64,000 nucleotides of DNA. It comes from Batillaria attramentaria. Its lineage: Eukaryota > Mollusca > Gastropoda > Batillariidae. The stretch covers positions 214,501 through 278,500 of the forward strand of contig JACVVK020000085.1 in the NCBI GenBank assembly GCA_018292915.2. Reading direction: 5' to 3'. Position numbers and translations under genes: made by a program. This document shows, piece after piece, positions 1-11,437 of this stretch (positions are counted from its first letter, which is position 1; each line of letters opens with the position of its first letter). Below the pieces are notes generated by a model that worked only from the letters and a program-made list of their open reading frames with translations, did not search any database and had not been told where the DNA came from.

Positions 1-165
1 ACCAACGCTACAGAGCGCAGAAAGGAAACAGATTTGGGTGTGATGTATGTTTGGATACACCACCATGAACCGTTGCACAACAGAAATGACACATTGTTAC
101 GGGGTGTTCGATGGCATCAGATGGGTCCTGGCGGGGAGCCAACTATCCATGCTGGAATTTTTTTT

Positions 166-252
166 TCTATTTCCTATCGTCCCATTTTTATATCACCCGT
201 CTGTGTTGGAAAAAGGACGTTTAGCCTCCAAACACCCACCCACCCACCCACC
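166..252 (+). repeat. Degraded 3' part of SINE family A
   Basis: Contains the family's 3' body (TATCACCCG, then TGTTGGAAAAAGGACGTTTA) and ends in the CACCCACCCACC tail seen in the other copies listed here. The tRNA-like head is not recognisable. Confidence 0.6.
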
Positions 253-541
253 AGATGACGTAGCGGTATGAACAAAGGTGTTAGAATTCGAGCATTGGAC
301 ATTTTGCTTTCAGTTTACTGTTAATCATTCAGTGTGTTATGGGCGGGTGTCTACACCCAAGACAGCAGTATTACTGATATTTATGTGGGTTTCGTGTTTT
401 TCAGATCTTTGGATATGAGAATTATGAGGCGGTGTTTCCTGCTGGAATGGCCAGGAATTGTCATACAGCATTCTTGCACGTGTGATCGTGAAAGTTGCTT
501 TTGACGACATGTAATCAAAGCTTTTTCTTTCGTCTTCAAAG

Positions 542-1153
542 GGATACATCGCTTTCCCGAGACTGGGTAAGAGGGGGTACCTTGCCTTCCCGCGATTGGG
601 TCGTGCCCAGACCGGAAGTGACGCTTCAGACAGCAGCGCCACCTGTTGCTCGCTGGGTCTGAAGACGGAGTGGGTTCTGGGGGAGGACGGGAAGACGGAA
701 GTGCGCAACATCTGCCCAGCTGACGTCACGTGTTGCGAAGGAATGCAGGAGATTTTGGACCAGAAACCAGACGGTGCTTTCTACTCTCTGTGCATTCCCT
801 CCTGCTACTCCGGTGATGAGGTAAGTCTAATATGGTCTGCGTGGTCAGTGTCGCGTGGTTTTAGCAAACTATGCGATTTAAGGGTCAGCTCAGCATTAGG
901 TTATTAGGTTTCGGAATTTAGAATTGCATTTATTTTTAAAGTTTGTGGGCTGAACATTTCCAAAGCAGCATGTGCAGTAAATGTACTAACACAGGACACG
1001 TTGCTGAAATGCTGGAACCAGACGCACAACTATTTTCATGTAGCAAGTGCAGCTTCTAGTTTTGAACTTTGATTTGTCGTCTCTTTGTCACAGAAGACAA
1101 GTGAGGCCAGCGAAAACGTGCTCCGAAAACTCAAGGGACTTCTCCAGAACTGA
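542..1153 (+). CDS. Small cardioactive peptide (SCP) precursor, last two exons (partial)
   Basis: Neuropeptide precursor, expected to be secreted from neurons; SCPs are molluscan excitatory and cardioactive peptides of the PRX-amide group. Exon 542-820 opens after a pyrimidine-rich AAG acceptor and encodes GYIAFPRL-GKR (542-574) then GYLAFPRL-GR (575-604). Each is an FPRL peptide followed by an amidation glycine and a basic cleavage site. A spacer and a cysteine-rich C-terminal domain follow, with pairs at ATCCSLGLK and DVTCCEG, single Cys at RNIC, and LCIPSC. GTAAGT donor at 821; acceptor TTGTCACAG ends at 1093. Exon 1094-1153 encodes KTSEASENVLRKLKGLLQN and ends in TGA; both joins are phase 0. 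The arrangement of two tandem peptides plus Cys-rich tail matches the SCP precursor family as I know it. Known gastropod SCPs usually end PRM-amide; here both end PRL. The signal-peptide exon is not visible and probably lies upstream of the window. Confidence 0.85.
821..1093 (+). other. Intron of the SCP precursor gene
   Basis: 273 bp, GTAAGT donor, CTTTGTCACAG acceptor, phase 0. No repeats recognised inside. Confidence 0.8.
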
Positions 1154-1265
1154 CGTCACCTGCTGCGGGGCATGCACAGGCCAACCGGAAGTTCTTCATC
1201 CTCGTCATCCCAGGGAAAGAGAGACTCACTCCGTGATGAAGTGATTACTTCAAGCTGATTGGCTG

Positions 1266-1271
1266 ATTAAA
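1266..1271 (+). terminator. Likely polyadenylation signal of the SCP gene
   Basis: ATTAAA hexamer about 113 bp after the TGA stop. It is the nearest recognisable poly(A) signal; the rest of 1154-1449 is unremarkable 3'-UTR or intergenic sequence. Confidence 0.4.
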
Positions 1272-1449
1272 AGTATCGTTCGTCAAACACTGTGATAGTA
1301 GATTTGTGTGCACTGAGTGTTAACTCTATTTCTGATTTATAAACAAAAATGAAGTGATTCTCTGTTTAGAAATCTTTACTCGGCGATTTGTATGCGAACA
1401 GCCCATGATTTCGTGTTTCGTTTTGGTGCGTTCAGTTTGAGGTTCTAGA

Positions 1450-1482
1450 TAGAAGAGGAAGAAGCAACAAAAAGACAGAAGC

Positions 1483-1517
<35 letters not shown>

Positions 1518-2510
1518 ACAAAACAGAAGCAACAAAAAACCCAGAAGCAACAAAAACAAAACCAAAAAAAAAAACCCAAAACAGAAGAAACAACAACAAA
1601 AAACAAAACAAAAAACCCCCAAACAAACAACAGAAGCAACGATAAAAAAAACCCCAGAAGCAACAGAAACAACCACAATAACAGCAAGAAAACAGAAGCA
1701 ACAACAACCAAAACAACAACAAAAAAACAAACAACAACAACAACAAACAAACAAACAGAAGCAACAACAAAAAACAAACCCAGAAGCAACAAAAACCAGA
1801 AGCAACAAAAAAACAGAAGCAACAACAACAACAACAACAACAACAAAACAAAAACAATAAACAACAGAAGCAACATAAAAAAAGAAGCAACAACCCCCCC
1901 AAAAAACAAACAAACAAAAAACAACAACAACAACAACAAACAAACAAACAAACAAAAAACACCAGAAGCAACAAAAACCAAAAAACAACAACAAAAAAAC
2001 CCAAAACAGAAGAAACAACAACAAAAAACAAAACAAAAAACCCCCAAACAAACAACAGAAGCAACGATAAAAAAAACCCCAGAAGCAACAGAAACAACAA
2101 CAACAATAACAGCAAGAAAACAGAAGCAACAACAACCAAAACAACAACAAAAACAAACAAACAAACAAACAAACAACAACAACAACAAACAAACAAACAA
2201 ACAAACAAACAAACAAACAAACAAACAAACAAACAAACAGAAGCAACAACAAAAAACAAACAAACCCAGAAGCAACAAAAACCAGAAGCAACAAAAAAAC
2301 AAACCCAGAAGCAACAACCACAACAACAACAACAACAAAACAAAAACAATAAACAACAGAAGCAACATAAAAAAAGAAGCAACAACCCCCCCAAAAAACA
2401 AACAAACAAACAAACAAACAAACAAACAACAACAACAACAACAAACAAACAAAAAACACCAGAAGCAACAGAAACAACAACAACAAGAAAACAGAAACAG
2501 ACATACAGGT
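1450..2510. repeat. Complex CAA/AAAC/AGAAGCAAC array with higher-order duplication
   Basis: One kilobase of A/C-rich tandem repeats built from CAA, AAAC and AGAAGCAACA words. A segment of about 150 bp at 1580-1725 recurs at 2005-2150, and one at 1825-1915 recurs at 2320-2405, so a unit of roughly 450 bp has been duplicated. Long open frames on the minus strand here are only repeat translations (poly Cys, Leu, Val, Phe). Confidence 0.9.
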
Positions 2511-3051
2511 ACAAAAACCACTTAACTCCAGGTGTGAGTTCCCTTTTCTTTCTCTGTCTTTCTGTGTAACGCAAGAGAAGAACATTATATCAGCTACAGA
2601 TTTGCATGCCATAGATAATTCAGGTTTTGAAGACCTTGCAAACATTTCCATATTTTACGACACTCAAGGGAGCATTCAAACACGCTCATTGTTACAAATG
2701 CTTTCTTTTAAATGTGCACGAAACAGAACTTTGTACAACTCCAGCGTTTACTGTTGTCACTTTGTAAAACTGTTGAAGCATAGCGCGTCCTTAAAGCAAC
2801 CGTCATGGGAGGTTGAGTTTCCAGTTGAGTGAACACAAGTAGGGATCAAAGAGAAATAAGAACGATAACGTGCAAATAAAATATTCAACACACATCACCA
2901 TGTTCGGTATTTTTTTTTTTATAGCCGTCTTGTGTGCGAGAGTGTTCAATCAATATTTCTTGTGTTTTTTTTTTATCTTCTCGTGCATCAAGATGATCAA
3001 GAGACTTTTTGTTGCTTTCAGACACACGAGAGAGAGAGAGAGAGAGGGAGG

Positions 3052-3124
<73 letters not shown>

Positions 3125-3660
3125 GACAAAATATTTTTTCAATGTAAGCGTTTGAAGTATTTGATTTTTTTTTTTATTACACATGATGACATCAGAAATA
3201 GGTCATAATTTACCCGTTAATAAAGAAATTTCAGGAGAAAACGTCAAACCAGACACAAACCACCAACAGTTTTCTCCATTAAGAAAAATGATGACACAAA
3301 GTAAATAAAACGTAAAGGACAAAAAGTCGAGATCACGATTCACTTTATTCCTGAACCGTTACCCACTGTTTCGTTCTGTTCGAATCAAAATTATTAAATT
3401 GAAATTAAAAGCTAAATAAAATCATCATAAGACACGAGGTTAAAACTAGTCAGTAATCTAGACTAAACTTTTCAATTACACTAGTATGCCGTAAGCTACG
3501 AGTTTTCTTTCAAGCACAGCGGAAGCGCATGAAGACTCCTCTCTTCAGTGCCTCAAGCCGGAAATTATCTGCAGCTTTTTCTTTCACTATCTTTCTTTTC
3601 AAAACCTCTCCCTAAACGCCGTGAGCACTCAGTTAGGGTGGAGCCGTGCGCTATATCAAG

Positions 3661-3693
<33 letters not shown>

Positions 3694-4789
3694 CGGAAGA
3701 TGTACACAGTTTGCATGATCACCATTTCGGGAGGTCGCCCAAGGGATGAGTTGCGGTTTACCCCGCACCCCATCTTTACCCGTTTACTGAGCAGAAGCTT
3801 CGATTTCTTGCAGCCAACAAGCAATACTGACTGTCACGGATTCCCAAGGGAGAGTTTGGAGATGGATTTGGGGTTATTGGTATCAACGGAAAGTGGAGAA
3901 AAAAACTTTTGTTTTGGAAAATAAAATTAATTTAAATTATTTCTGTAAAATGGTGTAGGCCTGAGATAATGTTTGCTAAATTTTGCTGTTGTAAAGCGGA
4001 CATTCAGAGAGAATAGCTGGTGGAAGGTTGACATGGGACTGGTGCCACTATGGCGTGGTGGTAAATACCGGTACTCCTTTTTCGTATGTTTAAAAATTAA
4101 TAATAACTTTGTTTACCGGCCCAAAGATGAAAATCACCTCAAAATCACCTCAATCATTCTTCAAAATCGCTACAATTGACCTCCATTATTTATTCGTTTT
4201 ATTTTATTTTATGATTTTTTTTTTTTGGGGGGGGGGGGGGGATTTTCTCAAAGGTACCTGTGCGACCTTGTCCAGATTTTGTTGGTTCCCATCGCAAATG
4301 GGAGATAACTGTTACTCCCCTCTGTGTACACTAGCAGTGCCATGGAACTACGATTCCTGACAGTTGCAGAAAAATCTCTGAGATTTCTCATATCCGAATT
4401 CAGTCCAAAAGGACACGTATGGCGGAAAAGAAAGACGCTTCCTTTGAAACCGAAACTCAACAAGCGCGCACAGAGACGACTCTCAAAATGGTGATCTGAT
4501 TTAAAAATGATTGGCAGATAACGGTAGCATCAGTGCGTACTCAGATTGTGATTACCACGCGTCTGCTGAAACATGTTATTATTCGTGTTTCACGTTTTCC
4601 TGTTTTAATGTGTTAGGGGTTAGAAAGAGAAAAAGTCACACGTACCATCAAACAAAATCATTCACAAACTGCAAATGAGTAAATATAATGGTACCGTTGT
4701 CAAACGTAGTTTTACGTGAATTTCTAGTCTGGAACAACGAACTTGACATTCTAGACTGAAACGTAAAAGGACAAACAGGGCTTCATTTT
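2511..4789. other. Non-coding stretch with minor simple repeats
   Basis: No exon-like frame recognised. Contains a (GA)n tract at 3028-3120, (TCA)n at 3660-3692 and a G run at 4226-4241. Confidence 0.6.
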
Positions 4790-5030
4790 TGGGAACTATT
4801 ATAGGACAAATGTCCTGGCTGCCTGTGAAAGTATAGCAATTTGTATAGGACATTTGTGTAGGTCATTTATATAGGACATTTTATAGGATTTTGTATAGGA
4901 CACTTGTTTAGGAAATTTGTATAGGACACTTGTATGGGATCGTTGTATATGACACTTGTACAGGACATTTGTATGGGACATTTGCTTAGGACACTTGTCT
5001 AGGACACTTTTAAAGGACATTAGTCCTGAA
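4790..5030. repeat. Degenerate ~15-bp minisatellite
   Basis: About 15 imperfect copies of a unit close to TTGTATAGGACACT or TTGTATAGGACATT. Some copies are shortened and there is no internal coding logic. Confidence 0.75.
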
Positions 5031-5140
5031 TATTGTCAAATGTAGCTCAGGAATGTCGGGACATTTGTCCCCCTTTGCACGGAAGTAATCGGAAAATCAA
5101 CCAGTATATGACCGATGCCCAACGCGGATATGAAGCTCTG

Positions 5141-5246
5141 AACAAACAAACAAACAAACAAACAAACAAACAAACAAACAAACAAACAAACAAACAAACA
5201 AACAAACAAACAAACAAACAAACAAACAAACAAACAAACAAACAAG
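5141..5246. repeat. (AAAC)n microsatellite
   Basis: Uninterrupted AAAC tetranucleotide run of about 26 units. Confidence 0.95.
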
Positions 5247-5249
5247 GAA

Positions 5250-6510
5250 GTATGAGCCGATCTTCACGCGTAACAGGACTACCAATCCATAAAGCTTTCA
5301 TTTACGTGTTTAATAAAGCCAACGCAAAACTAAAAAAACTCACCATGGCTGATTGTGAATAATGATCAGGGGCACCGGATACTCTCTTTTCCTCCAAACT
5401 GGAGAAATAATTTAGGCTCAGCTGACATCATTTGCCAAATCGTCAACTATGTACAAATAATAATTGATTTGAACGCTGTTGCACAAAGGATTCTAACCAT
5501 GCGTCTTCACACAAAAAAAGGACAACAAAGGCTGTAATAAAGACTGTGAAATTAGCTTTTTTTTTTAAAGACTACTTGAATAATGTGTCCTTGGCAATGG
5601 CAGGACATAATATTCTAAATTGTTAAAATGACTGAAACACCACCTTCCGTTGACAAGTTTTTGCCTGACTCTAATTACAATGATTGGACCAGTGACTCAG
5701 GTTTGGAGGCCCCGGAGCAGCATGGTTTCTTTTCTCGTCTGACTTCTGCCCAAGGCCGAGGGCGAAATGCACTGACAAACTGACAGACTGCACGCTAAGA
5801 TTTCGCTTGTGTGTGTTTTCACGAGCAGCCCATAAAAGATCATTTCCGTGTCGGTCCAACGTCTAAATGTTCGAAGATTTCCGGAGGGTGTAAATGTTTA
5901 ATGGAACTGCTGAAAAGAACAGCGGCTTAAACGGCGACATAAAGCGTTGTTTTTGCAAGCAGTCTATTCTGGGATGAAGAATTGGCTCATATTTCTCTCT
6001 AGAACCATTTGCACCGGGTGTAAATGCACCACGTTCGTCTTATCAGTATTCCGATTGCGCCCTTACCACGAACCCTAAAACCGGCTTTTAACTGGGCACT
6101 GCGGAGCGCCACAGTGCTGTCCACAGTTGCGACACAATTGTAATTTTGGGGGTTTCCGCCGCTGTGGCGTCATCACAGCAGCCTGGATTTCAAATAACCA
6201 CAACTGTGACTGTGGTTTCCACAACAGATTCTGACTGGCTGTACTACGCCACTCGGCGCGCAAACATGGCGGACAGTGCATCTTCAATCGGTTTGTCACC
6301 GAGCACAGCTGTGTTCAGTTTTGTAGTTAGTAGACACACCGAGCGCAACGACTGTGATGTGTACATGTGTGTTTCGCGCGCTGTGCCCAGTTAATAGCAG
6401 GCTTAACACTAAATCCAACCCAAAACCTTAACCTATTTAAACATTCATTACACTGTAAGGGAGATAAAAAAAGTATGTATTAATTTTAAGTACTGTCTAG
6501 AATTTTCAAG
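5250..6510. other. No gene or repeat recognised
   Basis: Unique-looking sequence without convincing exons, splice-site pairs or repeats. Confidence 0.5.
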
Positions 6511-6690
6511 GGTGGGTGGGTGGGTGTTTGGGGGTTTAACGTCCTTTTCCACAACATACGGGTGATATCAAAGGCGAGGCAACGATGAAAAAGCCAGCAC
6601 AAATATTTGGCCCCAGCCGGGATAGGAACTCACGACCCGAGCATTAGAAGTCCAACGCTCTACCATTCGACCACCCCCCCCCCCCCCCCC
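6511..6690 (-). repeat. SINE family A (full length, minus strand)
   Basis: GGTGGGTGGGTGGGTGTTTG tail complement, then the body, then a tRNA-like head reading on the minus strand through GAGCGTTGGACTTCTAATGC. It ends in a long C run at 6663-6690. Confidence 0.85.
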
Positions 6691-7109
6691 TAGAATTTTA
6701 AAACAAAACAAAGTATTTGATGTTACTCTTGAATAACATTAACTGGTCTCTGAACACATGCGTTCATGTTCTGCACGTTTGAAACACCGCTCTGCTCGAC
6801 TCTGCCTCAAAGCACATCATTGCAGTCTGTACTATGGGCCCTGGGCACAAGTCGAGCCGGAAAACAAACCATGCGGCCGGGGAGGGTTGGACGAATTGCA
6901 GGGAAGAAAAGATTTGAAGACCTTGAAATGCCGCCATGCTTTCTCACGTTGCTTCCTCTATTTCTCCGCTTGGTTGACGACTGCAGAAAGAAATCAGTGT
7001 AATATCATCTACTCAGCTGTTCAGTAAAATTAATCAACACATTTCATACGTTTACACATCAACAGTTGTCACCGACGACTATAGATCTATCATTACAATA
7101 GTGTAATTA
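6691..7109. other. No gene recognised
   Basis: Short open frames only; nothing supports coding. Confidence 0.5.
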
Positions 7110-7350
7110 ACTCTTGAAATCCCACGCAAAAATCGCAAGTTTACTTTAAATCTTTAGATCACAAGAAGCCACTTCAAGCCACTATTACGCAATCTTCAGC
7201 GGTATCGGGCCTAGCGGGAAGGACCACGCCTTGTGTAACAGTGGCTTGAAGTGGCTCCTACTGGTGTGCAGTGGCTTGTTCTTTTTAACAACTTATTATA
7301 TAGTGGGCAGTAGGTGGTCGGGCTCTGGCTCTTAATTAAGTGTGTTGCCT
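7110..7350 (+). repeat. Palindromic foldback repeat, copy 1
   Basis: Arms AGCCACTTCAAGCCACT (7168-7184) and AGTGGCTTGAAGTGGCT (about 7240-7256) are exact reverse complements around a 55-bp centre. The whole ~220-bp segment recurs in the same orientation at about 55105-55330, including flanking words such as GCAAAAATC and TTTACTT. Confidence 0.75.
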
Positions 7351-7391
7351 TATAGCGTTGCGGACCTATAGTCTTTAGTGTCACATTCGGC

Positions 7392-9045
7392 TTAATACCA
7401 CTTCATACCACCGCCCAGTCCGCTGCCCATCCCGCCCTGAGAGCCGCCGAACCCAGGTCCCGCGCCGCCAAACACATTAAAGCCAGACTGTCCACTTCCG
7501 GTGTTGAATCCTGCCATGCCTTGTCCACTTCCGGTGTTGAATCCCGTCATGCTTTGCCCACTTCCGGTGCCCGTACTAGGGTTATTGCCGCCAGAGTTGA
7601 AAAACTGGCTGCTTGAGGAGGAGCCAGAATTCGGAATGCCAAACGAAAACATGTTCATGAAACTGCTGCTGCCAGAGCCTTGTTGTTGTTGTTGTTGTTG
7701 TTGTTGCGGCTGTTGCTGTCGTTGTTGTTGTTGTTGTTGTTGAGGCTGCTCTTGTTGTTGCTGATTATTTGACGCCTGCTCTCCTTGTTGTGATTGTTGG
7801 GACTGTCCTGCAGAACTGCTGACCTTCGTGGGACTTCCCCAAGAAAACATGTTGCCCGTCCCAGAGTTCCCTCCCCCTGAAGCGCCACCTGCAGTCTGTC
7901 CAGCAGTAGATCCTCCACCGTCAGTAGCGAGAAATCCGAAAGCTCCCATGTTGAAATTGTTAGAACCGAAAGAGTTAAAGTTGCCCATGCCAGAGGAACC
8001 GCTGTTCCACACATTCTGGTTGAACCCGCCCATAGCAGCCGTGTTGGAGGTGAAGCTGGAGGTGGAGGAACTTCCGGTGGAGGTCGTGTTACTGCCCGCG
8101 CCGAAAGAACCGAAACCATTGCTGTTCGACATCACATTTTTCCAAACGTCCGTGTTGAAGGACCCCAGCGAAACTGTAGACGAGGAGGACGACGATGAGG
8201 TGTTCGATGACGATGAAGATGACGAAGAGGACGATGAGTCAGGTACTACCGCCCACCACTGCGTGTCCGTTACGTCGTCCTTTTCGTCACTTCCGCTTCC
8301 GGTGGTTGCAGCGGAAAAAACAGGCGTCGGAGGATGATTCTGTCTCCCAGACACGGCTCCAGATGTGGTGTGGCTCAACGCATGGTCGGTAAACTTTTTG
8401 TTTGGTTTTGAAGATCGCACTGGCAAAGAAAATAACACGTCTGATTTTCCGATGTTTTCCCCGGATTTTTCCGAGGCAGATTTTTGCACCGTGCTGATGG
8501 CGGGCTTCACGATTGAAGAAAGCGCTACATTTTTATCTTCAGCACCCATACTTGGCCGATCCTGACTTTGGTTGTCACGTGTTTCGTTTCTGTCACGTGA
8601 ATACTTCGATTTTTATTCGACATACTTCGAAAGTGTGACATCTTGGAAAGTTTTGTGTCTCTGTTTGGATTCATGCGTCGGTTGATTTAAATGGGTTCTG
8701 TCGGTAATTTCCTTCCTCGGACTCCGACGAAATTCCGACTCATAGTTCCGAACCGAAAACGAACTGTTCTTTTGATTTACCTCACGGTAAAAGCTACCGT
8801 TTCGTAGCGAAACACTGGAACTGTTCCTTGGTTTCAAAGTGGAAGATTGCGTACTTTGCAAGGGTGTGCTCGTAACCGTATTTTCATTTGTTAAAGGCGT
8901 CTGAACTTTCTTTGAAGTCGTCGTGAGCAAAGACGTCAGTGATGACATAGGTGCTGACGTGGAAGGAGCGGCTGGGTGAGGTGTGACGTAAGCAGGAATC
9001 AGAAGAAGAAGGAGAGGAAAAACAGCCATGGATTTGTTGTCGGCC
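7392..9045 (-). CDS. Secreted low-complexity Ser/Gly/Asn/Gln-rich protein, interrupted by one in-frame TAA
   Basis: Last exon read on the minus strand. A good acceptor (pyrimidine-rich, TTTCCAG) ends at 9046. The preferred start is ATG at 9029, beginning MAVFPLLLLLIPAYV, a typical signal peptide. A Ser/Thr-rich, partly basic region follows to LSKYVE, then TAA (8615-8613). The same frame continues without shift to 7392, giving 546 codons including both stops. The second part holds poly-Ser runs, FG/GF-rich segments with DVWKNV and QNVWNSG, poly-Gln blocks and three tandem GFNTGSGQ units, ending GGGMKWY. Composition is like extracellular matrix, shell-matrix or mucus proteins, but no named family is recognised. 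The TAA lies in a 21-bp segment bounded by direct repeats TCGAAGTAT. It may be a nonsense allele, an unspliced segment, an assembly error, or mark two separate coding units (9029-8613 and 8549-7392). Confidence 0.6.
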
Positions 9046-9278
9046 CTGGAAAGTCCAGACAACAAAAACACATTGTGACACTATCGCACATCATTACCGT
9101 AGGTCAGGGTGTCTGAGTGTGTGTATAGAAACAGAAATTGAAAGACTATATGCACGATGTCGTGTACTCCTAGGGCTATTGTACGACAGTTAAATAGGTA
9201 AACTACTGAAAGGGGAACCTAGAATTTTGTTGAAAGAAAAATGGTAAGAGGTAGAGATAAGTCACGCCTTCTTATTGC

Positions 9279-9760
<482 letters not shown>

Positions 9761-9764
9761 TGAA

Positions 9765-11137
9765 GTGTGACAATGGCGCTTGCAAACAAACGAGACGCAA
9801 AAGCGTCATGTCTGGCACGATTTTCGTTTTCCAAATTAACAAAATAACAAACTACGCCTACTTCACGCGCACACAAGGGATCGCATTGATCACTACCTAA
9901 TCAAAGTGATTGAAAAGGAACATTTGGTGAATTCAGTCCTACGTGTTTACAGAACAGTTTTTTTTTATTAACCGCAAATAGAAAATGATTCGGAATACGA
10001 AGGGCTAAAACGTGTTGCTGGAATATTTTTTTGTTATTATTGGTACGCTCTATTTTTGCCCTGTCTCGTCAGCCCTTTCCCACGTTTTCCATGCTATGTC
10101 TGGATGGACAATGGTCATTTTATTTGCATTTGTAATTTCTGAAAGCTTACCGTGCGAAACATCCATCGAAAATGTATTCATTTATTTATCAAATCTGTTG
10201 GTTTGTTCATTATTTATATTTCGTTAACGTGCTCCCCTCTTATTTTGGCCGATTTTTGTTAGTGGACACCACTTGCAGAAGCAGCAGCAGATGATGAAGT
10301 AATATATAAAAAAAAAAACCCATACAACAACAACAACAACAAAAACCTTCCAAAATGTTTTTTGTGACTCGAGCCAGAAACCTCTTTCTGATTTTCCCCC
10401 CCACCCTCCGAAAAAAAATCATAACAATAGTTTCACACTCCCTAGAGAGTTTGAGAAGAGCGTTGTGGTTGTTTTTTTTTTTCACCAAGAAGTATTCACA
10501 CCATTCTACGTAAAGAAAAAGGGGGGTGCTTATGTGTTGGTTGTTTTATTTCAAATAGTGTTGTTTTGTTCTCTCTCTCTCTCGAGAAATTGTATCTGTA
10601 GTCTAAAATACTTTTAAACTTCAGTATTTGTATTTCAGTGTTTGTAATAACAAGGACATCAACAAAAATCCGACAACAACAACAAACAAGCAATCAAACG
10701 AACAAAACAAAGAAAGTTCGCCAAAACAAACGCCAAACAAACGCAGGCTTTCACTGCTTCGTCCTCCAGCCCTGCGGCGCCGTGAGCATTTCAGCAGAGA
10801 TGGATATGTGCGCCGAGGAGAAGTGTACCATAGCATACCATACCAAACAAAAAGGAAAAACGCAATTTCCAATTTCCGTGTTTTGTACACTGGTGTCTAT
10901 GAAATGCCACTATTCAATGCGATGTAGGTTGCAACTGAAGTTATGTCTATGAAAACCTGTTCTACGTCCTGTGTGACTCACAGTCACTAATAATTGAAAC
11001 AGAGAGATGATGATGATGATGAAACTTTTTTTTTATTTCAGGATAGAGCATTTAGGCATTGCTGCCTGTCTAACATGTTGTCCTGCTATTCTACGTTAAA
11101 CGGTAAAAAAAGACAACATCAAAACAAGGGGGAAAAA

Positions 11138-11176
<39 letters not shown>

Positions 11177-11435
11177 TAAAAAAAAAAATTAAAACGAAAG
11201 AATCGCTCATTCACCTGCAGTCTGGCGACATCTCACAGCTTGGGTCCAGCGTGCAAAGCGAGACAACTCAGCCCCGCTGTCCCAGCATGCATCTCGGGCG
11301 TTAGACCGACAAGAGTGAAGCTGGTTGAATGCCCATCCGTCCAGACCTGGGTTAATTCGTCTGCCAGTCACGCAAGGGTAGGATGCAAATACCCGTTTAT
11401 CTGCCCTCTTCCATTGATGTTTGATAAACTGTTCC
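9765..11435. other. No gene recognised; minor simple repeats
   Basis: A/T-rich sequence with a short CAA run near 10320, CT near 10570 and a (GA)n tract at 11140-11174. No convincing exon. Confidence 0.5.
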
Positions 11436-11437
11436 TC

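Noticed and set aside
410..500. Possible signal-peptide exon for SCP (MRIMRRCFLLEWPGIVIQ)
   Set aside because: It follows an acceptor-like TTTTTCAG, but the segment has Glu and Trp in the middle of the hydrophobic stretch and no fitting donor before 541.
1326..2651. Very long minus-strand open frames rich in Cys, Leu, Val and Phe
   Set aside because: They are translations of the CAA/AAAC tandem array; no start context, splice sites or non-repeat residues support a protein.
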